Of a DNA stretch of 64,000 bases, positions 9,416 to 20,030 are shown in pieces; position 1 is the stretch's first letter; every line of letters begins with the position of its first letter. Location of the stretch: contig JADJWZ010000005.1 of NCBI GenBank assembly GCA_016716125.1, positions 62,001 to 126,000 of the forward strand. The letters are read 5' to 3'. Source of the stretch: Ignavibacteria bacterium (GTDB lineage Bacteria > Bacteroidota > Ignavibacteria > Tepidaquicellales > Tepidaquicellaceae). Both the position numbers and the translations under genes were made by a program. The notes under the pieces were generated by a model that worked only from the letters and a program-made list of their open reading frames with translations, made no database searches and was not told the origin of the DNA.

Positions 9416-9925
9416 TCATTTTATACCTCTAACTTCAATACCCGGCGGCAGACCCTGCGGAAATCTTGCAAACATTTTCAGATCCGTTATTTTAATTTCC
9501 TCGTCTCCGTAAGTAAATGCAGATTCGCCGCTTGAAGCAATTGCAATTGTCACTAATAGATTAATCGGTAAAGTTATCACTGCCATATACCCGTGCACCA
9601 GCGAAGCTAGGGTAAAAAGCGGAATGGCTCCGCCGTAACTTACACCATCGGCGTATTTCAGATAATACTTGCTGACTTCTTTAACCGGAATTATTTTAAT
9701 TGTTTTTACCGGACTGTCTTCAGGTTTGCTCAGTACTATAAATTTTATACTGTCAACCGCGATCAGTTCTCCCCTTATTGTTTCTTTCTCATTTCGGTAA
9801 AGTGAAATGTAAGAACCATACTGGTTCACGTCTATCTCCTCTGATTCCGGTAAATAATCAGGCGAATAAGAACAGCTGCTTAACATTAATGCCGCAATAA
9901 CTGTAGCAGCAAGTTTAGTTTTCAT
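9416..9925 (-). CDS. Small lipoprotein with hydrophobic C-terminal half
   Basis: I place the start at the ATG at 9923-9925 (169 residues) because it gives a clean lipoprotein signal, MKTKLAATVIAALMLSSC, with lipobox LSSC. An ATG 21 codons upstream would put a charged, unlikely leader in front. The start overlaps the end of the upstream gene by 11 bases, so the two are translationally coupled. After the lipid anchor comes a beta-rich stretch (about 30-95), then a hydrophobic segment (about 100-135, PLFTLASLVHGYMAVITLPINLLVTIAIA). The function is unknown. The same beta-rich-then-hydrophobic plan appears in the upstream gene. Confidence 0.65.
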   Translation of the reverse strand: MKTKLAATVIAALMLSSCSYSPDYLPESEEIDVNQYGSYISLYRNEKETIRGELIAVDSIKFIVLSKPEDSPVKTIKIIPVKEVSKYYLKYADGVSYGGAIPLFTLASLVHGYMAVITLPINLLVTIAIASSGESAFTYGDEEIKITDLKMFARFPQGLPPGIEVRGIK

Positions 9926-11519
9926 GATAAGAAAAAGTTTTTGTATCGATTTTTGAATTCCAGAATTCCTGTTCCATTGTAGCTTCATAGATCTTATAAT
10001 CTTTTGCTTCTGATTTCAGATAATTTAAAGGATGCTCTATCATCTGATTCAGCTTTATTAAATTCTTGTCTTTTATCCATTGTTCACGCATCCATTCGAT
10101 ATAATATCCTTTTGAATAAAGAAACAACTCATAATCTTTATTCTGCTCAGGCAGATTAAAATAGAATTTATATTCGCTGCCCGGCATTGAGATCAGGAGT
10201 TTACCGGGATTATTTATCGAAGCGAGCGCTGCGTCGTCTGCTTTACCTTTATTTAAAATCAGGTTTGGAGATATTTCAAGCGGTTTTATTTTATCTTTTA
10301 TGTTTGTAAGCGCCGCATAATCTATTCGCCATAATCCTTTATTCATAACAAGCTTTACTCTAATATTTGAACTGTTAGTATTACTTTTCAGGGGAAGTAA
10401 TTGTTTGTTTACTGCGATTGGTCCTGTCTCGAATAAACTTCCCGACTTATACCATTTGCTTTTATCCTCATTCCAGACATATACATCAATGCCGCCAAGT
10501 TCTTTTTTGATTCCTCCGTTCAGTTTGTTTATGGTCTCATTGCTGACTTCGATCTTTGCAAAAAAATCTCCGATCTCATCTCCCATATATCCCATTGCGC
10601 TGTAAATAAAATATGTTGTCATCAGAGTCTGACGAAAATGAATGACAAGTCCGGGGTTAATGTCTTTACCTGCGCTATCGAAATTTAAGGTTATTTCTTC
10701 TTTGCTGCTGAGATTATTTTCATCGGAAGCGCTGAATCGCTCAAGCATGTCTTCATTCCTGATCAAATCCGTTATGTCTCCTTCGGTTCCATTCGCATTA
10801 CTGACAGGATAAATATTTTCACACAGATAAAAGTCATCATCGGAAGAATGATAGATGCGCTCACCTTCATTTCTCGGATATGCGAAAAGTTTCACATCCC
10901 TGACACAGTGAGTTTCAAGAGCTTCATTTTTCATTGTAATGGAAAACTCACGGTCTGTTAAAAGTCTGTTGTTAAGCGCATCAATGTCAGCGTATTCCAT
11001 TGAAGGTGATATTGCGCTTGAAAATCCTTCGGCATCGGCAAAATGAAAGTTGTCATTTTCATTTCTATAAAAAGTGGGACATGAACCGTAGCATGCTTTT
11101 GGATTGGTTATACAGTAGATTCCTATTGCAACATCAAGTCCGGCAAGAATATACAGTCCCGCTAATCTTCCTGATTCTGAGCCCGATATTTTTTTATTTG
11201 TTTCAAAGATCGCAATGCTGTCTATTGATATTTCAACATTTCCCTGAAATGTTATTTCACGGTTAAAATCATAAAGCGTCCCTGTTCCTGAAACTGTATT
11301 CTGAACTGTGTCAACTTTCCAGGAATTACGAAGGATACACACATCTCCGTTTTTAAAATGGGCTTTGAGAAATGGTTTGGCTCTAATGTTTTTTGTCTTA
11401 TGTATTAGTTCGTTCGCCTCTTTATAGTTTGAACGGAAATAATATGTCTGGCACGCCTCTAATGCAACGATGCTTATAATAATTAATGCGGTACAGAAAA
11501 TTAATTTTTTGGTTTTCAT
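9915..11519 (-). CDS. Large lipoprotein of unknown function with CYGSCPTF motif
   Basis: The 534-residue protein starts with MKTKKLIFCTALIIISIVALEAC, a lipoprotein signal with Cys23 as the acyl site. A short hydrophobic, glycine-rich segment (about 115-140) is followed by NPKACYGSCPTFY, a four-cysteine-neighbourhood motif I associate with conserved Bacteroidota lipoproteins but cannot name. The rest is a mixed soluble domain with many Tyr and Trp. It forms an overlapping pair with the lipoprotein at 9416. A cell-envelope location is secure; the role is not known. Confidence 0.65.
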   Translation of the reverse strand: MKTKKLIFCTALIIISIVALEACQTYYFRSNYKEANELIHKTKNIRAKPFLKAHFKNGDVCILRNSWKVDTVQNTVSGTGTLYDFNREITFQGNVEISIDSIAIFETNKKISGSESGRLAGLYILAGLDVAIGIYCITNPKACYGSCPTFYRNENDNFHFADAEGFSSAISPSMEYADIDALNNRLLTDREFSITMKNEALETHCVRDVKLFAYPRNEGERIYHSSDDDFYLCENIYPVSNANGTEGDITDLIRNEDMLERFSASDENNLSSKEEITLNFDSAGKDINPGLVIHFRQTLMTTYFIYSAMGYMGDEIGDFFAKIEVSNETINKLNGGIKKELGGIDVYVWNEDKSKWYKSGSLFETGPIAVNKQLLPLKSNTNSSNIRVKLVMNKGLWRIDYAALTNIKDKIKPLEISPNLILNKGKADDAALASINNPGKLLISMPGSEYKFYFNLPEQNKDYELFLYSKGYYIEWMREQWIKDKNLIKLNQMIEHPLNYLKSEAKDYKIYEATMEQEFWNSKIDTKTFSYHEN

Positions 11520-11826
11520 TTTCTTCTTTGAGTTAGGATTTCTTATTATATTTATTTAAAAACATTAAAAATAATCCGTCCGTTGAATTATTTATTCGTA
11601 ATCATCTTCTTACTACCTGTTCCAATTTATGTAATCTCATAATTTCAGTTGTCATAGAATTGTCAAAGTTTTTCCGGAGCTTTCTCTTTAAATAAAAAAT
11701 GCCGTCTGTAAAAAGACGGCATTCGTATTATTGAATTTGTCACTTTGTTTATCTTTATATTCCTCTCTGAAATGAGTCTTTAATATAACTTATTTCATCA
11801 GGCACAATCTGCTGCTTTTTAATTTA
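11520..11826. other. Intergenic region with a terminator; no gene
   Basis: The interval separates two minus-strand transcription units. It contains the terminator at 11698-11723 and presumably the promoter of the lipoprotein pair upstream of 11519. I could not pick a convincing promoter element. No reading frame here looks coding. Confidence 0.4.
11698..11723 (-). terminator. Rho-independent terminator of the first FG-GAP gene
   Basis: AATGCCGTCT (11698-11707) pairs perfectly with AGACGGCATT (11714-11723). On the minus strand the stem is followed by TTTTATTT. It lies about 100 bases past the stop of the gene ending at 11827. Confidence 0.8.
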
Positions 11827-14800
11827 TTATTTAAGCACTACAAATTTCTTCACCGCAACAAAATCTCCCGCCTTCATCTGATAGAAATACGCTCCGCTCG
11901 CAAGGTCCGCAGCATTGAATTGTATCTTATGATATCCGGCTGTCTTCATCTCATTCACAAGGGTTTTCATTTCTCGTCCGATTATGTCATAAACTTTGAT
12001 AGTTACAATTCCATCAGCGGGCAGATCGTAGTTTATTGTCGTTACCGGGTTGAACGGATTCGGATAGTTCTGCGAAAGAGCATATTTTTCCGGAATGCCG
12101 ATACTTACTTCTTCCGCAAGTTCGAAGTATTCGAAGTTGCCGTTGAAGTCGATCTGCTTTAATCTGTATTTATAATTTCCTGATTCAAGATTTCTGTCGG
12201 TGAATGAATAGTTATGCGATTCATTCGAAGTACCGTTACCTTCAATGAATCCGATCTTACTCCAGTTTTCAATTTTCAATTTTTCATTTTCAACCGCTCT
12301 CTGGATCTCGAATCCGGAGTTGTTGAGTTCAGAGGATGTGCTCCAGGAGAGTATGACGTTTCTTTCGCTTATAGAAGAAATGAATGATTGAATTTCAACG
12401 GGAGATGGGAAATCCCAAATAACAAATGCAGTATCAACAACATTGCCGGCTTTAACAATAATTGTATCTATTCCCCAATTTATCCCGGTAAAACAATAAG
12501 TTGCTTTACCCAATTCATTTGTCGTGATTTCAGCCGTATCTTTGTTTGCTCCTTTGACTTCAAAAACTATTTTAAAATCTTCAACAGGAATCCCTGCAGC
12601 TGTTCTATAAAAACAGTTGATACAGCTCTGTTCATTTTGCAAACTGACTGACCTTTTTGGAAATACTACAAGCTTGTTATTCTTACCCAAATACAATCCT
12701 GCAGTCCAGCGGCTATCCTGAATATTGGGTTTATAAAACAAGCCGCCGATTATTACATCGCTGTTGTTATCTCCATTTATGTCCATTGCTCCTGAGAGAG
12801 ACTGTATATTGCTTACCTTAAATCTGGATTCCATTGATTGCCCTATACCCATACCGGAACCAAAGAACAAGTAAGCATAACCATGAATTTCTCCGATGAG
12901 TATATCTGAGAAACCATCCCGGTTATAATCACCCGCACAAGCAATTTCAGTCCCAAAAAGTGAATGAGTAATACCTGTAATTTGCCAGTCGGCGATTAAT
13001 TGTGGACCATCAGAAGATCCCCTGAAAAAATAAACTCTGCCATTGAAATCATTTTCATTTATCGCACTTACCATAATATCGTCAAATCCATCAGCATTAA
13101 TATCTCCTGCATCTGAAACAGCAAAGCCAAATCCAAAATCAGATTGGATGTGCCAGTCCGGTGGTTCATAAACTGATTTTTGCTGCTTACCAAAATATAA
13201 AAATGTTTCACCGCCTGTATAATATTCAATATATTTATATGCACTCACAATAATATCATCATATCCATCCCCATTTACATCTCCGGCATTTGATACTGAT
13301 TTTCCAAAACCTTCAAGAGGTAATATTGATGATGCTGTCCACGAAGGTTCGTTGTCCGGAATTCCTGAAGAATTTCCCAAATAGACATAAGCACCAACAT
13401 ATCTTGAGTTATATAACTGGCAATCTCCTGTTCCAATGATGAAATCAGAATATCCATCTCCATTAACATCCCCGGCATCAGAAATTGACGATCCGAAAGA
13501 TCCGCCTGTTCCCGGTGAAGTTTTTGTCCAGGATGGTACGTTGTTTAATCCCTCCGGAGAACCGAGATACAAATAAACCTTTCCTATTCGACCGCCATCA
13601 TTATAAGCAGGATCAGCAATTATTAAATCATCAAATCCGTCATTATTGAAATCGCCGGCACCTGATACAACGCTTCCAAATTCTCTTCCGCCTGATGCAG
13701 TCCAGTTTGGAATTTGACCCGGAAGTGACAGACCACCATAATACAAATGAGCCTTGCCCACACTCGCCTGAGAGTTATTATCGATTGGTATACCAATAAT
13801 GAAATCGTCGAATCCGTCACCATTCACATCTCCGGCTGAGGATACTGATTTTCCGATAAAATAATCCCCGCCTTCATCCGGAGCTACCCAGTCGGCTTCA
13901 ATCCTTAATGTTGTCGGCCCTCCAAAAAATGCATAATACCATGGCCATAATTCATTTAAGTATGGTTCTTCAAATTTTAATCCGCCGACCAGTATATCCG
14001 AATAACCGTCAGCATTAACATCTCCTGCTGATGAAACTACTGCAAATAAAAATTCATTCATTTGATATTTCCAGTAGTTGGAATTGTTAATTCCATTTTG
14101 TGATCCATAGAAAACATAAGCTGAAGAATTTGATGTATCTGACATATTATCCCATGCAGTATAATGAGCGCCGATAATCACATCATCGTAACCATCAAAG
14201 TTCACATCTCCTGCATCTGATACAGATGTTCCGAATCCGGGGTCCTGATTGTCTAATGACCATGCATCTATCAAGCCGTTCAGAGAGCCGTAATAGAGGT
14301 AGGTTTTTCCATTAATGCCGGTTGCTCCGGTGAAATTCGGGGACCCGACTATTACGTCATCAAATCCATCGCTGTTCACATCACCTGCTGATGATACGGA
14401 ATAGCCGAACAAAGAATAATTATCCTCTCCAATTCTTCCTGAATTTATATTAGCTCCTGATGGTGATCCGAATGATACCCAGAATCTTCCGTTTGATTCA
14501 TACTGAATATCTCCGGGTCTCGAAGGTGGTGGTGGCCAGTAAGGTTCACCGGCTATTACATCCGAGTAACCGTCACCATTAATGTCACCTGCACAGGATA
14601 CAACATCTCCCATTCCTGTATATCCATCAAGCCAGTTTATGAATGAATAAACGGGATCATTGGAAAGTCCGTTTGCCGAGCCGAGAAAAATCATCACTCT
14701 TCCATGAGCGCTTAAATAGTTGTTCGGATAACCGGGCGCACCAACTATTACATCATCATAACCGTCTCCGTTATAATCTCCTGCTGTTGAAACACTGTAA

Positions 14801-16059
14801 CCTAATCTTGCCCATTCTACATTGCTCTCATAAACCCAGTCGGCAGAATCCGGGAGACCATCCTGTGAACCATAGAATACATATATCCTACCTTCATCGG
14901 TTTGTCCGTTTGCATATTTGGGTTCTCCGACTATGATATCTCCAAAACCATCTCCGTTAATGTCGCAATTTCCGGAAACCGAACGGGCAAATTCCGTAAC
15001 AGCGCTTCCCAATTTTTTAAATTGCCATTTGTAATCATTTGACAATCCGTTTAAAGAGCCAAAGTATACTGCAACGTATCCTGCATATAATGATGTATGT
15101 TCACCTGGGCTGCTGATTAATATATCCGAATAACCATCAAGATTTATGTCACCTGCATCCGCCATAACAATATGCCGCATACTCGTGTACCAGCCGCCTT
15201 TTGTCCAGTCAGGCGTACTCGACAACGGATCCACAGTAACGGGATACTCGGCATCACTATCATCAACCACTATCGCAAACTGCTTCTCATCGTTTTTCTC
15301 AAAGTAAGCATCAAGCGTCTTGCCCCTTGCATCCCACGCTTTCAAAGATGCATACATCATCTTGTCTTTTCCGTCTTTGCCGGATCGAAATGTTACTGCA
15401 TCTTTGTTTACGTCCATCTTCAGATCCGTACTAACATTCATCAAAAGCTGAAGATTTTTTTCATCTCCGGAAATTTTTTCCTTAACAATAAAATCCTGCC
15501 GCATACCTTCTTTAGTGTTCGTATAATCGATCCTGATATTTTCATTTTCGATTGAAGTTTTATTTCCAAATAAAGTAAATTCTTCATTCTTAATTCCAAA
15601 TTCTTCATTCTTAATTCCAAATATGACACTCCAGTCTTCCATCACTTCATACTTCTTCTCTTTTTCAGAAAGCATTCTGTCATTCACATCAAACAGCGGT
15701 ATCTTTGTCTCGCGCGGTTTTGCAGTGAATCCGTTTGTATGATATGTGAATTGTAAATTGTTTGCCCTGTTGGGCGACTGATATGCTTTTATTTCTTCGC
15801 TGTATGAAATGCTGTATTCTTCTTTCATAATATTTTCTACCGCGGCGGAATACCAGTTCTGATCCGCGTCATTCAGAAATGCTTCCGGAATTACTCCGTT
15901 TGGTTTTTCACTGATTTTATTCTCAGCAGGCAGGTAATCGGGACATGCCAGGCTTAGGGGATTGATTGGATCGGCTAAGTTTGGCTGTTCTTTATAATTG
16001 TCTCGTATCGCTAACGAGCTAATTAAAATCAATGAAACCAATAGTATAAACTGTTTCAT
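11827..16059 (-). CDS. Giant FG-GAP (integrin-alpha propeller) repeat protein with type IX sorting domain
   Basis: The 1410-residue protein starts with an export signal (MKQFILLVSLILISS). A roughly 250-residue N-terminal domain follows. Then come about 14 FG-GAP repeats, each with a calcium-loop motif of the form AGDxNxDGxxD (for example SSAGDVNGDGFDDFI). After these are an Ig-like segment (about 1130-1215), a fibronectin-like region and the C-terminal sorting domain with SQNYPNPFNPVT. FG-GAP repeats fold as calcium-binding beta-propellers. I infer a surface adhesin or scaffold exported by type IX secretion. The C-terminal 180 residues nearly match the next two genes. A 21-bp in-frame duplication lies near residue 150 (see 15580-15621). 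Confidence 0.9.
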   Translation of the reverse strand: MKQFILLVSLILISSLAIRDNYKEQPNLADPINPLSLACPDYLPAENKISEKPNGVIPEAFLNDADQNWYSAAVENIMKEEYSISYSEEIKAYQSPNRANNLQFTYHTNGFTAKPRETKIPLFDVNDRMLSEKEKKYEVMEDWSVIFGIKNEEFGIKNEEFTLFGNKTSIENENIRIDYTNTKEGMRQDFIVKEKISGDEKNLQLLMNVSTDLKMDVNKDAVTFRSGKDGKDKMMYASLKAWDARGKTLDAYFEKNDEKQFAIVVDDSDAEYPVTVDPLSSTPDWTKGGWYTSMRHIVMADAGDINLDGYSDILISSPGEHTSLYAGYVAVYFGSLNGLSNDYKWQFKKLGSAVTEFARSVSGNCDINGDGFGDIIVGEPKYANGQTDEGRIYVFYGSQDGLPDSADWVYESNVEWARLGYSVSTAGDYNGDGYDDVIVGAPGYPNNYLSAHGRVMIFLGSANGLSNDPVYSFINWLDGYTGMGDVVSCAGDINGDGYSDVIAGEPYWPPPPSRPGDIQYESNGRFWVSFGSPSGANINSGRIGEDNYSLFGYSVSSAGDVNSDGFDDVIVGSPNFTGATGINGKTYLYYGSLNGLIDAWSLDNQDPGFGTSVSDAGDVNFDGYDDVIIGAHYTAWDNMSDTSNSSAYVFYGSQNGINNSNYWKYQMNEFLFAVVSSAGDVNADGYSDILVGGLKFEEPYLNELWPWYYAFFGGPTTLRIEADWVAPDEGGDYFIGKSVSSAGDVNGDGFDDFIIGIPIDNNSQASVGKAHLYYGGLSLPGQIPNWTASGGREFGSVVSGAGDFNNDGFDDLIIADPAYNDGGRIGKVYLYLGSPEGLNNVPSWTKTSPGTGGSFGSSISDAGDVNGDGYSDFIIGTGDCQLYNSRYVGAYVYLGNSSGIPDNEPSWTASSILPLEGFGKSVSNAGDVNGDGYDDIIVSAYKYIEYYTGGETFLYFGKQQKSVYEPPDWHIQSDFGFGFAVSDAGDINADGFDDIMVSAINENDFNGRVYFFRGSSDGPQLIADWQITGITHSLFGTEIACAGDYNRDGFSDILIGEIHGYAYLFFGSGMGIGQSMESRFKVSNIQSLSGAMDINGDNNSDVIIGGLFYKPNIQDSRWTAGLYLGKNNKLVVFPKRSVSLQNEQSCINCFYRTAAGIPVEDFKIVFEVKGANKDTAEITTNELGKATYCFTGINWGIDTIIVKAGNVVDTAFVIWDFPSPVEIQSFISSISERNVILSWSTSSELNNSGFEIQRAVENEKLKIENWSKIGFIEGNGTSNESHNYSFTDRNLESGNYKYRLKQIDFNGNFEYFELAEEVSIGIPEKYALSQNYPNPFNPVTTINYDLPADGIVTIKVYDIIGREMKTLVNEMKTAGYHKIQFNAADLASGAYFYQMKAGDFVAVKKFVVLK
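15580..15621 (-). repeat. Tandem 21-bp duplication inside the FG-GAP gene
   Basis: The 21-bp unit TTCTTCATTCTTAATTCCAAA occurs twice head to tail (15580-15600 and 15601-15621). It adds the peptide FGIKNEE twice in a row in the N-terminal domain. The frame is kept. Confidence 0.85.
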
Positions 16060-16117
16060 GATTGATTTTATTTATTTTTAAAAAAAGATCGTCAGATCAA
16101 TTACTTTTTCATTGAGT

Positions 16118-16171
16118 ATTCATTCCTGCAAATGCAATGAACGGAAGCAGAGAGAACTTGCAGGAATGAAT
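16118..16171 (-). repeat. 14-bp inverted repeat downstream of the second VCBS gene
   Basis: ATTCATTCCTGCAA (16118-16131) pairs perfectly with TTGCAGGAATGAAT (16158-16171) around a 26-nt loop, ten bases past the stop at 16181. There is no T-run after the stem on the minus strand, so it may be a transcript-end stabiliser, not an intrinsic terminator. Confidence 0.55.
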
Positions 16172-16180
16172 AACATTAAA

Positions 16181-19100
16181 TTACTTCATCACTACAAATT
16201 TCTTCACCGCAGTAAAATCCCCTGCAGTCATCCTATAGAAATACGCTCCGCTAGCAAGGTCCGCGGCATTGAATTGTATCTTATGATATCCGGCTGTCTT
16301 CATCTCATTCACGAGTGTTTTCAGTTCACGTCCGAGTATGTCATAAACTTTGATCATTACAATTCCGTCAGCGGGAAGATCGTAGTTGATTGTCGTTACC
16401 GGATTGAACGGATTAGGATAGTTCTGCGAAAGATCATACTTATCCGGAATACCGATACTTACTTCTTCAGCAAGCCCGAAGTATTCATAACTACCGTTGA
16501 AGTCAATCTGCTTTAATCTGTATTTATAATTGCCTGTCGTAAGATTTCTGTCTGTGAATGAATATTGGTTCGGCTGATTCGAAGTTCCGTTTCCGGTAAC
16601 GAAGCCCGCCTTATTCCATACTATATTATTATCAATGTCTGATGCTCTCTCGATATCAAAGCCGGAGTTGTTGAGCTCGGCGGAAGTAGTCCAGATGAGA
16701 GAAACATTTCTTCCCGAAACTGATGAGGTAAACGCTGCCAGTTCAACAGGAAAAGGAGAATCTACATACACATGATAGGAAAGCAGAGTATCAATGCCGG
16801 ATTCTCTATAGGCGTTAAAGTAAAGTACAAAATGACCTGGATTGTTACCTGCATATACTGCCACTGTATCTCCAGCGGAATTCGGAGGTATTGATGCCTG
16901 TGTATTATCATAATTAGAAATATCCCAGTAACCGCTGTCAGCAGAACTCACATAAATATTATTCTCTGAGCCAACAAGAATATTTGAGTTACCTGTAATT
17001 GAATACCGGGGTTTGTAATCATTTAGTAAAATAGAGATATTGGATTCAAACGAATCACCACTTTCATTTGCGATTATTAAATCGATATCACCGTCAAGAT
17101 CAAAGTCAGCCGTTGTACCCATAAATGGTTTACTTCCGGCTGGATAGCTTGAAAATAATTCAAGCGTACCAAAGGAATTGTTTTTATAGACTTTTACATT
17201 ATCAGAGTTTTCATCTGTAAACACAGCATCTATATCTCCGTCTGCATCATAATCTGCTGGTAAAATATCAGAATTTGTCGAAGTAGGGAAAGTTACCCTT
17301 GAAAATACTCCGATTCCATTATTAAAATATAAATAACTATTACTCAAAATATCGAGATCTTTATCACCATCCAGATCAGCAGCTTTCGAATTAACAAAAT
17401 ATGCACTAAGTCTTGACGCATTACCGAAATTTGCATTCCCGTCGTTATATAAAGTCATAAGATCCGAATACTGATAACCGTGAATTTGAACAATCATTAA
17501 AGTAAAATCCAGATCACCGTCATTATCCATATCACCCAGATTTAAACTCAAGAGGAAAATAGGAAACCCGCTTATATCAGTGAATGTGATCGAACGTTCT
17601 GAAAATATTCCGCTGCCATCATTCAGATAATATTTTAGTTTATTTTGTGAAAGCATTACAACATCCAGATCACCGTCTTCATCTATATCTCCCGAAGATC
17701 CATTAGAGCCACCGCCGGTTGAAGTATATGAATTGATAAAGTTGCCGTTCCCATCATTTTTAATAAGTAAAAGTATCCCTGAAATACATAAAATATCCGG
17801 ATCTCCATCTCCGTCAAAATCACCGGTCAAAATTTCTGTGTTTGCTATTTCAATCGTTTGCGATAAAGAAAATTCAGCATTTCCATTATTTTTAAACATC
17901 AATATTTCAGAGCCACTGGTTATAAGATCCGGATCTCCGTCAGAATCAATATCCGCGGAGTAAATTGAAATTATCCGGTCATCAAAAAAGGAAGTATCTA
18001 TTATTGAAGACATAGTAAAAACTCCTGTTCCTGTTAAAGCCTGAATAATAAAAGTCCATGTATAGGGTTTCAATGGTGTATTATCTGAAGATTGAATTCC
18101 TGATGATAGTGTTACCTGTATCTTATCACCGGGCTTGAAATTTTCTACAGGATCAATCGTAGCTTTTCTTTGAAGGGCATCATAAGAAATCAGGCAATTT
18201 ATCAGACCTGATTGAGAACTGAATATCTTTATATTAGAATTATTTATTGTTGAAGCATTCATATCCTGCCTGAAAAAAACTGTTATCTCTGGATTTACAT
18301 TTACATTGACAGAGTTATTTTCCGGTATTACAGTCGGTGGTAAATAATTATTTGGTTCATTCAAAAGAGCATAAAGAAAATTATTCTTTTTCCCTATCAG
18401 GTCAATATCACCGTCGGAATCAATGTCATTTGAAAACAAAGGAGAAAATGCCAGGCTGTCTGTATATGATAAAAAAGTAAAATATCCCGAACCGTTATTT
18501 TTGAATATGGCATTTTTATTTACTGAATTATCATACATTAGAAGATCAAAACTTCCGTCAGCTGTGAAATCCCCGGCAATATTCAAATATGAATAATCTC
18601 CGGAACTGATCAATGTTGAATCAGAGAATATTCCGTTGCCATTATTCCTGTGAAGATATATCTGAGATGCGTTTGAAGTGATCATATCCAGATCTCCGTC
18701 GTTATCAAAATCTTTCATATCTCCGGCAATTCCGTAAGGCGCTGAATTCAATAATCTGGAAAATGAAAGGTTACCGTTATTCAATAATATTTCTCTTCTG
18801 TTGATGATATCAATGTCTCCGTCATTATCAAAATCACAGCAAGTCCGGAATTCTAAATCTTCAGATTCATTCAAGCCCAGATATACTCTGTCGAACTGAT
18901 GATTTCCAATATTAGAATAAATAACTACTTCGATAGGATAATTTTCATGAAGAATATCATTGTCCCCGTCATTATCAAAATCGAAAATAAAATAATTTCT
19001 ATAACCTTCAATAAAATCAATAGTTGTAGGATTAATAAACTGTCCGAATCCATTATTATAAAAAATTTTAAAAGAATTCCCTATCCCGTCTGTCAATATA

Positions 19101-19978
19101 ACTGCATCTAAATATCCGTCATTGTCCATGTCATTCAATTCTATTTGAATGGTTGTGTTCTCCGGACGAGGTAGTTGTTCAAAAAATCTGTATGTTTCGT
19201 AATAATATCCATCAGCATTTCTTTTGTATACATTAATAGCTCTATATTCTCCATCATGTCTGATAAAAGAAGCCAGTATGTCCATATCACCGTCTCTGTC
19301 TATATCCCCCATACACATATACTGCAAAGATGAATCCTGAATTAAAAAATTCGGTGAGAAATCAGCAATACCCTGAGTTGCTTCAATAGTGAATCCAAAT
19401 GAATATGGACTCAAAGAATCTCCTGAAAAATTCTTAATTCCTGACTTAAGAATTACGGTTATATATTCACCTGCTTTGAAATCAATATCAGGATCGATCG
19501 TAAGTTCTCTGATCGAGTTATTATAAGATAAAGAGGGCATTATACAGCCGGTTTGCATTCCGGAAACCTTAATGTTATCATTGTTGAGTGTTGCAGAATT
19601 TATATCCTGATCAAAAATGACTTTGATGTCAGCTGCCTTGTTTACGTTAACAGCATTTTGAGGAGGAGATAAGCTTACTATCCGGGGTTGAGTAAAAAAT
19701 GCCAAACCATCGGAGGCAAATACTTTAAGCCCGGAAGCAATACCGTACTTTAAAAAACCTTCGCTGTTTATTTGTAAATTCTTCTGGTTCTCAATCCGGT
19801 CATTAAAAAAATCTCCCGGCAGGTAAGTAAAGTTACCGGTCTCAGATATTGTATTACTATTATTATTTACAAAATTAGAATTTTCTTTTCCGGATAAATT
19901 CTGTTCTTCCTTTATATAATTCCCGGCAGTTAACATTCCAAGAATTATAAGCGAAAATATTATAAATAATCTTTTCAT
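16181..19978 (-). CDS. Giant VCBS/FG-GAP repeat protein with two Ig-like domains and type IX sorting domain
   Basis: I prefer the ATG at 19976-19978 (1265 residues), which opens with MKRLFIIFSLIILG, a good signal peptide. An ATG eight codons upstream is possible. Domains in order: Ig-like SwfB/Big_5 type (about 105-205, SPPQNAVNVNKAADIKVIF), a run of VCBS repeats with DxDxDGDxD calcium loops, a second Ig-like domain (about 550-655), a second VCBS run, then the shared fibronectin-like region and NYPNPFNPVT sorting domain. I infer a surface-attached, calcium-binding adhesive protein. From residue 550 on, the domain order matches the gene at 20076, so the two share a duplicated module. Confidence 0.88.
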   Translation of the reverse strand: MKRLFIIFSLIILGMLTAGNYIKEEQNLSGKENSNFVNNNSNTISETGNFTYLPGDFFNDRIENQKNLQINSEGFLKYGIASGLKVFASDGLAFFTQPRIVSLSPPQNAVNVNKAADIKVIFDQDINSATLNNDNIKVSGMQTGCIMPSLSYNNSIRELTIDPDIDFKAGEYITVILKSGIKNFSGDSLSPYSFGFTIEATQGIADFSPNFLIQDSSLQYMCMGDIDRDGDMDILASFIRHDGEYRAINVYKRNADGYYYETYRFFEQLPRPENTTIQIELNDMDNDGYLDAVILTDGIGNSFKIFYNNGFGQFINPTTIDFIEGYRNYFIFDFDNDGDNDILHENYPIEVVIYSNIGNHQFDRVYLGLNESEDLEFRTCCDFDNDGDIDIINRREILLNNGNLSFSRLLNSAPYGIAGDMKDFDNDGDLDMITSNASQIYLHRNNGNGIFSDSTLISSGDYSYLNIAGDFTADGSFDLLMYDNSVNKNAIFKNNGSGYFTFLSYTDSLAFSPLFSNDIDSDGDIDLIGKKNNFLYALLNEPNNYLPPTVIPENNSVNVNVNPEITVFFRQDMNASTINNSNIKIFSSQSGLINCLISYDALQRKATIDPVENFKPGDKIQVTLSSGIQSSDNTPLKPYTWTFIIQALTGTGVFTMSSIIDTSFFDDRIISIYSADIDSDGDPDLITSGSEILMFKNNGNAEFSLSQTIEIANTEILTGDFDGDGDPDILCISGILLLIKNDGNGNFINSYTSTGGGSNGSSGDIDEDGDLDVVMLSQNKLKYYLNDGSGIFSERSITFTDISGFPIFLLSLNLGDMDNDGDLDFTLMIVQIHGYQYSDLMTLYNDGNANFGNASRLSAYFVNSKAADLDGDKDLDILSNSYLYFNNGIGVFSRVTFPTSTNSDILPADYDADGDIDAVFTDENSDNVKVYKNNSFGTLELFSSYPAGSKPFMGTTADFDLDGDIDLIIANESGDSFESNISILLNDYKPRYSITGNSNILVGSENNIYVSSADSGYWDISNYDNTQASIPPNSAGDTVAVYAGNNPGHFVLYFNAYRESGIDTLLSYHVYVDSPFPVELAAFTSSVSGRNVSLIWTTSAELNNSGFDIERASDIDNNIVWNKAGFVTGNGTSNQPNQYSFTDRNLTTGNYKYRLKQIDFNGSYEYFGLAEEVSIGIPDKYDLSQNYPNPFNPVTTINYDLPADGIVMIKVYDILGRELKTLVNEMKTAGYHKIQFNAADLASGAYFYRMTAGDFTAVKKFVVMK

Positions 19979-20030
19979 GATATTTTTAAAATTTAAATTC
20001 AAAAAAAATTAAGAACATCTCAAAGAAAAA

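Noticed and set aside
15437..15629. Minus-strand frame with repeated LRMKNLE peptide inside the FG-GAP gene
   Set aside because: It is a shadow of the 21-bp duplication in another frame of a clearly coding gene.
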